Of a DNA stretch of 64,000 nt, positions 51,601-60,600 are shown one piece after another. Source of the stretch: Branchiostoma floridae (lineage: Eukaryota; Chordata; Leptocardii; Amphioxiformes; Branchiostomatidae); the NCBI RefSeq assembly GCF_000003815.2, contig NC_049979.1, positions 12,957,560 through 13,021,559 of the forward strand. The letters run 5' to 3'. The position numbers were made by a program, and so were the translations under genes. Within the stretch, counting starts at the first letter, position 1. Every line of letters starts with the position of its first letter. Below the pieces are notes generated by a model. That model had not been told where the DNA came from and did no database searches. It worked only from the letters and a program-made list of their open reading frames with translations.

Positions 51601-54600
51601 ATGTTGATATTGTGTGACGAAAAATGAAAATGATTAGATTTTTACCACCTTGCGGCTTCCTTAGGTAACATTACTGCAGTGGAACTTCTGGTTTTAATGT
51701 GTCATGTTACATGTTCTAGACATGCTATGGTCACAATTTTAAATGGTAGTTAGCTCTTGGGCTCATGAGCAGTGACATACATGTACAAGTGGCCTTGTGG
51801 ATAGTTCTGGAATTGAAGGTTCATTTCGTCAAAAACGAAGAGGATAACTCAAGAAAGGAATGACAGATTTTTATGATACGTGGTATATACATAGCTTAGA
51901 CAAAGATGTTAAAAATGAAATACAAATTATGCAAAATGGGAGGACATTGATGCATGATTTATGAAAATTCTATAGGATAACTGAAGAAAAAGGACAGATT
52001 TCCGTTATTTCCCTAACACTAACATCCAAAAATTACAAAACTGCTCAATGATAAATGATAGGAACTTTACACTGGACACATGTTAGTTGAAGGTTAACAT
52101 CACCATGCACCATGCATGAATTATGTAAATGTGTAAGTCATTTGCATAAAATCTGTTTTATGGAGGTATGAGGTTGCCAAACTCTGGTTACAACATATCT
52201 TATGTACCATATTGTAGTTTTACAGTTAACTTCACCTGAGAGTTGTTTCAGTATTCCTTATCTGTGACTGCATAGGTCCATTGCAAATTATTGATGGTCC
52301 AATTTACACAGGTACAGTCATAGTCTACTGAGTACAGATACGGTATGATCCTAGTAAAGTATAGACTGAGGCATTCTAGTATGGCTTGAAGATACAATCT
52401 CCTTGATAAATGTTCTGACCTTTCAGTTTGAACAGTTATAAATAACTAAGAAAGTAAGATATCAGCTTGGAGGCTTTCACAAACTTGGCTTTTCTTTCTA
52501 AGGGGACCCTTTTTTTCTACTGGGTCATGTGAACACTATGTGTCATGTGATATTGATTTGCCTCAACTACCAGAGAGTGTATCTACCAGCACTGTGACTT
52601 TGCATTTCTGATCCTCATCAGTCATGTAACTCATCAGGTCAAGAAATGCATCACTGTTAGAAGTAGACTTGACCTTCGCCATGCCAACACCTACCCACCA
52701 ATTATGATCACAGTCCATCAAGAGGTTCTTGAGTTATTGCAAACACTGACAAACACACACACACACACCTCCTTTTTGTGATGTAGATATGCTCACGTGA
52801 GGTTTCTTTTTTTTTTTACTTTTCAAAGTGGAGACATGAGATGCATTGCTCTAGCTGCTTACAGGAAGTATGTTTTTAGTGTTATTGTATAAAGACATAT
52901 TTTGAGTATAAGAGTCTATCAGACAACATCAAAAGCTATAAATCCTGAGTGCATGCATGACTTTAGTTAGAAACGTAGTGGAAAGCAGGATTTCTGCATG
53001 ACAGGAGAGAGCTGTTTGTAGTTTTCACTTTGATTAACACCACTGCTCGGTTATACCTTGGTTGAAAGAAATATATGTGCAAGATGCAAGTATGGAAAAT
53101 TTCTGCCTGGGGCAAAATAGAGCCTTGCCAAGAGGGTTTCTGGTAAGGGTTGGGCCCAGCACCTGGGCTGGTTGCCCAGCCAGACTACCATCTCTGGGCC
53201 CCCAAGAGTATGTAAGGAGATTTAGCCTCTTCAAGAAATTTCCTTGAGAAAGAACTGTTGTGGTTGACTTGGATGGAAGGCAACAGCTGATCTTATTGAC
53301 AGGGTGGGACCAATGAGCATTCAGCATCCATTTCAGGAGCCCCCAGTTCCTTAGCATGGACACTGTACTCTTCTCTGTGGTTGCACTGCCAGTCGGGCCT
53401 AGAGGGATTTGGGTGGCTATCTGTGATGTATTGTGAATGAAAGAAAGGAACAACACAAACAACACTTACATTCTACTTAGTAAACACATGCACAAATAGA
53501 CACACAAATGTAGACAAATTCATACTTCCAAAATTTCAGACCATTTTCCATGTCCAATCATTGCCTGGCCCATCCAACCAGTTTTCTTGATTTGTCCTCC
53601 TATCCCTCCTCTTTCAGTATGTTCTGTATTATGTTTGGCATTTAGTTAAGATGTACAAGTTTTGATGGAGTTGTCAATTGGCCCCCCTCCAGAAATATGA
53701 TCTACTGCTGTCTTCTGCCCAGCATACTCAGAGCTATGATTATCATCTGCCATTGACCCATTTTTCTTTTCCTTTTAAAAATTGCATTGGATGCCAAACC
53801 CCATGCCTTGGAGGCTATGAAGGATTGGCAGTTAGCCCAGCTGCTAGGTCCATCCTTTTCTATAAACCCTTGCCAAGATACCACTAGCAAAAGAAAAGTA
53901 ACCTCCTATGTGGAGGTGATAAATTGTTCAGTATAATGAAGTACGAGCTACCAGAAATACCCATGTAATTAATGAAAACTCATTTCCTGGTGTCTGTTGA
54001 CTTGCTGTTATAGCAGCCCTTCATTGGAAGTACACAGGTGGTGCTTCAATTACAGCAGCCAGGAGGAGAGCTCATTGCAGTAATGGTCTCCTGTAGGGAC
54101 TGCTGAGGAACTCTGAGCTCCAGATTTCCTCCCACCTTCAAACAAAATGGCAACATCAATCTAGTCCTTGTGATATCCTGTTGCTAATGGCTTATACTTT
54201 GTGCTCAAACTTCTGCAATATGATTGTTTTTGGCGTGGATGGAAAGTTGCTCCAACTGTGACTAGCTTTGTCACAGTGGTGTTTGAAGATAGGCTTAGGT
54301 AAAAATAATGTGCTTTCAACCTTCCGGCTTGATTTTTGTCCAGTTCAGAAAATGCTACATTTATTTTATTAACTGCATGAAAATGGAGTTACTGTTTTTG
54401 GTCAATATGATGTCTGGGGGTATATCTCAAGATCGACTGGATGAATTGGGATGGTATGTAGCAGGTGGGTAGGTGGGGTAAACCAGATGCTGAATGTCAA
54501 TTTTGGGCACCTTGCAATTGGTACTGAAGTAAGACATTTCTTTGGCACAGGATGATCTGTGGCCACGATGTTTACGTGGCAAATACCTGTTGACATTAGG

Positions 54601-57600
54601 GTTAAGTGGTGTAAATTTGGGCCTCCTAAGGTAAATGATGTATCTTGGCATGTGCTGTTTTTTTCCTGGTGGGGGTGGAGCATTTGATCTATTCAATTCA
54701 AGTTGTATCAACTGTTCCCTGTTGTTTTGTACGGTCAATGTTATAGTATAATCTAAAAAGTCTGTAGATCCTTGTATGTATTGATTACATTAAAAAAATA
54801 TGAATAACATTTATTGCATAACTGTCTGTGTTGTGCGTGGCAGTGATTTTGCAACGGTATATTGGACTCCTCTTTGTCGGAAAAGGTCTACAGGTTAGCA
54901 ATACTCCTACATGTATTTGTCTTGCTCCCTGCTGGCAATATTGTGAAAGTTAGAGAGATGCCGCATCAAATTATCCATAGCACTCAGAAGAAGCCCTTTG
55001 GCACTGAATGCCCTTTTCGTTACAGAGATAGACAGCATGGAAAAGGTTAGAAAGTAGGTTTTCTACAAGAAAGGTAATGTGTTTCTGAAGATATTTAAGC
55101 TCATTGAAATATCAGAGACACTGTTAGCAGCATGTTTTGCAGCCAAAACACATTTGGCCTTGGACTTAAAGAAGAAGTTTGCAGCCACATTATAGGCACC
55201 CAGAGCATTTTTTTTAGTCTTTTCAAATTTAATTTTCAAGTCATTTTTACATACAGTAAGCTTAAATAACACTATTTCATTGCATATCGACCTTTATTGA
55301 GCAAAGATGAGACGTCATTGGGTGGTGAGAACTCATTGAAACTCTGAGCGCTGCACGTGCCATTATTTCAAATTTACAGAACGCACGCGAACATGACCAA
55401 TGAATCCCAAATGCTTCCGGAGATGTTGTCGCTTGTTCGAATAAGGTTTCGATTTGCGAACTGGCGAATCAGATTCAATTTGCTCGGTGACCTCATGCGT
55501 TCAAAAATCTCCGAAAAGTACCGACGGGAAACCGTTAGTGGCTCGATCCTGTGCTGATTTATTGTGCCAATAAATCAAAGGGGGCCGTTTGCAGCTTGTT
55601 TGTGCATCCTTTTAAATGCTGAAAGTACAAAATAATGATACAATTGTGCTAGTATGGTGAAGTAAATGTCGTTATCATACCGATTGTCTCATCCAGAATA
55701 TTCTTGATTTTATTGCTCTAAAAACTACCCTGGTCGCCTTTAAGATAGATGGCATGCAGGTGAGTCCCCTAGGCTAACTGCAACCTTCCTAGGCATGGAA
55801 AGAATTTGTCTGAAGGAGGAAGTGATGAATCAATTTCTACAGTATGTTGCAGAATGTCTAATATTTAGGCAAAACCATAATATAAGATAGCTAATGCTAC
55901 TCACCACCTTATTTACATGATTAAGGACGCAATATGAAACAAGAATATTTCATATAAATCTCAAAACTCTTTTTTTTTTTTAAACTGATATCACTATGAA
56001 TCTTGTAAAGCCACAAAATCACTCGGAGCCTTTGGGTATGTCTTCATTATTCTACTGATGTTGTTGCTTTCTTGTAAATATCATCTAAAGCAACATCAAA
56101 CTGATTGGAAAAATTTCAACAATTGAATTGATGTGTTAACAATTTATAATTGTCAATAAAGTAAGCTGTAAATTACTATATTCCCATCTTGTGCCAATTT
56201 GCTGATATTTGCTTACAGTTGTGTATCAGGACCTGTGTATCTGTAAGCCTTCGTCATGTCAATAACCCTGGCTCTTCCTCTTTGTGGAATGTTTATAGTA
56301 CTAATTCACTTTTGCACATCTGCGTTTTCTCATCATTATATCAAAACTGACTTTCTTTTGTGGTTGAAACTTGAACACAACAATTTTATTACCTCACTAT
56401 TTATCTAGATCATGTCCGTATCATAAGTGTGTAAACTTTTTTTTGTATTGAAACAGCATTTCTTTTGCAATGATAAGAAGAAGCACAATAAGATGTAGAT
56501 ACTGATCATATTGCAGGGCTCGAAATACTGGGTACATGTGCACCCAGGTGCACCCAAAATTAGAGCTGTGCACCCAATTTTTTTCTGTGGGTGCACAGGG
56601 TGCACCCAAATATTTTCTTAGGTTTTTGTACGTTAAGATATCAAACTTTCAAAGTATACCGGTATACATCATATTCTTGACATCTAAGTGTTAGAAATAT
56701 AATAAAAATGTCTATCATGGTACTTGTTTAAGAATTTGATAGCTTGTAACTAAGTTTGATTAGTAGGCAGCCTGCTCCCTAAGATCTGATGGCGGGAGTG
56801 AGTAGGGATCCCACGTGTAGGTTAGACCCTGGGAGCGACTGCATCCAATTAACAACTTTGATCCCCGGGGGGGCCCAAAGATCCACTATTACTTCAATTT
56901 AAGTGGTGCACCCAAAAATTGTTTGGTGCACCCAATTTCTTAAGCTGGGTGCACCAGTGCACCTAATCCCAAAAATGAATTTCGAGGCCTGTATAGAATT
57001 GTGCAATGGAAAAGGCTTAGCCTTTGCAGCTTATCCTTTTATCCTCTTTTCTCCCCTCAGAAAGTTTCCCTTGACCCTCAGGTAAATCCAGTAGCTTCTC
57101 CGGGGAAATAACCTTCCTGCTAAGTTCTGAATGAATACAGGGGGATCATTTAGCTGGAGTCTGCTGGCCCATTTGGAAAGCTTTGCACAGACAGTCATCA
57201 TCAAATATTTCCAGTGAATTGACTCAGGATATTTTATTTAGTGTACAGCCATCAAGAGGAAGAGCTTGCCATCAGGGAAATGTTTGAAGTCAATCTCGTA
57301 TTCACATGTGAAGGTTTACATCTGTCATGCATATTAAACTACCAGAAGATTGTTTCTAAGTGGATGAGTTTTCAATTCATCACGCAGGCTTTATCATGAA
57401 AGTTGATGAAAGCTCCTTGAATTGATAAAACCTTAAGAATTCTCTCCAGGTACATGTATTAGGTTGAGAAGCCTCTCCGGAAATCCCCTCAGGAATGACT
57501 CTGAGGTCACCAGGTAGAAAAGGATAACGTCTCCTTTCAGAATATTGTGGTCCTGGTTAGTTTAGGCTTGGGTCACATTTTCAAACTAGGGCCTGACTGG

Positions 57601-60600
57601 GATGTTTAAAGAAATATAAAATTAAAAGGTACACCTAGAAATATACACAAATCATGCCCATGAATTTTATTTTGAAATTTTGTATTTTGATCTCTTTTAC
57701 ATTATTCTTTTTGCTCCCCAAAGCCGGGCCCCAGTTTGGAAATGTGACCTATGCCTTACTGGGGCTCCTATACTTTTGTCTGTTTCATGACACCTAGCCT
57801 ATATTGTGGTAATTTACTTTTTTAAACAAGTGTGATGTGTTGCTGAGGTTTTATGCCTTGGGCTTCTGAGGCCATTTTGAAATAGAGCAGATCAACTATC
57901 AACATGACAGGGAATCAGCCCTCAAGGCATGGAGCTTCTCCTGGTACATGGACTGATGGAGTTCAGCATACCCAAGGCTCTCCTGGGGAGGCTATCTGTC
58001 ACTTCAGGTTTTGCTAACATAAACCACAAACTAATAATGTCACCCATAATGGAGTATAGAGTGCAGAGAAATAGACAAGTCATGACTGGTGGTTTGCAGC
58101 CTATACACAATATGTATGAGATAAGAAGGTTCAATAAAAACATTGAATAACTGTAAGTACTGAGAATTACGGATTCACCTCCACTTCAAGGCACTGCATA
58201 AATGATGATGATAATAAAAGTTGATACTACTATTATATTACTAAATAAAACACCCTGCATTGGCAGAACCAGGACAGTTTGTTACAAGAGTACTTTCAAG
58301 ATGGAACTGGATGTTTCTTATATACCACAGTTTGACTCATGTCCTTATGTCTAGTTTCTGACTGCCTTGCACAAGTCATATGCATTTTATGAGCAGATTT
58401 TACCCCAGGGCAGGAAGCTGATCAGCATGTGTGATCTACTGATAGCTGATATGCCCACTCATTGTGGTGTACTTGGGTACCATATGGTGGAACAATGATG
58501 CTTGCAGATACATGTAGTAGAAAATAATGTCAACAGAATTTCAATCCTGTTTAGTTTACTGAGAAGTTAATCTTGCTGTATGTGGTCATGACAAAATGAT
58601 AGATACATGTAGTATGTGCAGTAACTTAACATGTTTATACAGGTTCAATGTACGTCCCTAGCTCAAACAGGCATAACAATGCTCCATGACTTCATATTCC
58701 ATCCAGGAACTAAAGCACTTTACAATAGTGTAGAAGTAAGCCAAGTGACAACAGCTAAGATTCAAACAGTTGACGTTTTGGTCCATAACCAAAACCACAA
58801 CCACACTGTATCACTGTTTGTTCACTAACCACAGACCTACATGTATGCATGAAAGGAAAAGCCCATGCTTCTAAGGATGAGGCTTGTTGACCTGGATGTA
58901 CAAAATCCTTTCTGATATATTCCTGCTGGAGCTCCCACCTTTGCAAGTGATGTTGCAGCTATATGTGCAATAAAAGGGCACGATCCTTAGTTTCCACAGA
59001 GTGAGTCACTTTGGGTTTTGAGGGTTTAGTGTATTCAAACAGCATTTAAGTCCCATGATGTACTGTGTGCCTGCATAAGTGCCTGCAAAAGTCTGTCTGA
59101 TTACCTGGTACATCAGGTGCATCATTTCTGTAACCTCCAGAAAGTTGTTCACTCATTGAATTCCACGGAGGGAATCGAGATATTACGTAGGGAATGGTGT
59201 ATCTCACTTAGACTTGGATCGTTCTGTGCCTTGTGGCACATTGGGTAACAAGCCTTGCCCACGCAGGGTATTTTGAGCCAGTTTCTGCTTCCTTCAGGCC
59301 CATCCTCAGTTTGTCAAAGTCCCTTTGTAGCATATGTTTCTAAGTTGGTGCATGTACGAAGGATTACCATGAAGAGTGTGTATGTGTTAGAGTGATATGG
59401 TGTACCTAGTATCTATGCGCACAATAGAAAAGTCCTCATGTCCTTGAAGTCTGTCCCCATGGCTACTTGAGATTGCAAAGTCATACAGTTTACTAGAATT
59501 TCTTGGTTAGAATCCACATATCAGGCAGGGGATGGTGTACCTACATGTGCGATGTGTACTACGTGTACAAGATAACCGTTCTCATGTCTCCTGTCCTTGA
59601 GGTCCGTCCTCATGGCTTATATTAAAAAGTCATATCAGCAGTTCCTGTAGTCAAGCAGATCAAGGTCATTGTGGTAACCTTTCCAGGTGACCCTCTTGTC
59701 ATAAGTGGTATTCCAACAAGCCAATCAAAGAGATTTATGGGTTGAATCAATTTTGGATTCCCTGAGTAATAATCTCGAGACTCTTTTCTAGTCATGGGTC
59801 AATAGCTGCAACATATTGAAAATGCAGCGCAGAAAAATGTCAAGTATCGAAAGAGTCTGCAAGATTGTCTGCTGGATACAGAGCTTGTTTGGTAACCATG
59901 TCTGATTAGCCATCCTTCTCTTCAATGTGCTTCCAGCAACATTTAAATGTCTATTCTCAAAGAACATGACCTTTTTTTACTTTGATGGAGAGGAAGCATT
60001 CAGCTGAAAGTTATAATGAAAGTACAAAATGTAACGTTATGTACATTTGTATCCATAAGGTACTTAAGACATCGAAACAAATGAAGATGGGACAACAAAT
60101 GCAGCAATGTTAAGTAAGAAAAAATCAATTATTTAGAAGAATTTAGGGTTGAAACGAGAAACTGTCTGTCAACAGATTCCATTAAAAAAACTAAGAATTT
60201 GAATCAGATGGCACTGTATATAAGTCACCTACATGGTCATACAATGTATGGTTGAAACAGGTTATGTTACTTGTATGCGCAATGCTCTGTTCTTGGCATA
60301 TAATGTGAGAAATTATATGAACAATTGAATGAGGGAAATGTTATCTTTTGTTGACATAGCGAGATCTAGATAGCATTCAAACCACTAGTACTCAAGGTCT
60401 CCAAATCCTCCTTGAAATTTACCGATTTTCAATGCCAACCTAAGGCAGAATCCTCAATGAGGGACATTAATGATTTTTTTTCTGAGGGAAATCCCCAAGC
60501 CACAGCTGATGTTAGATAAGCATTGGTGATTGCAGCACTGATATCCTCCCTCTGCACCTGCATAGCTGTCTCAGATCACCCAAACAATGTTTTAGCATGC

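Noticed and set aside
53034-53465. A 143-codon minus-strand frame in GMF intron 6
   Set aside because: No recognisable domain, no family similarity, lies over a decayed inverted repeat, and length is within reach of chance for this much sequence.
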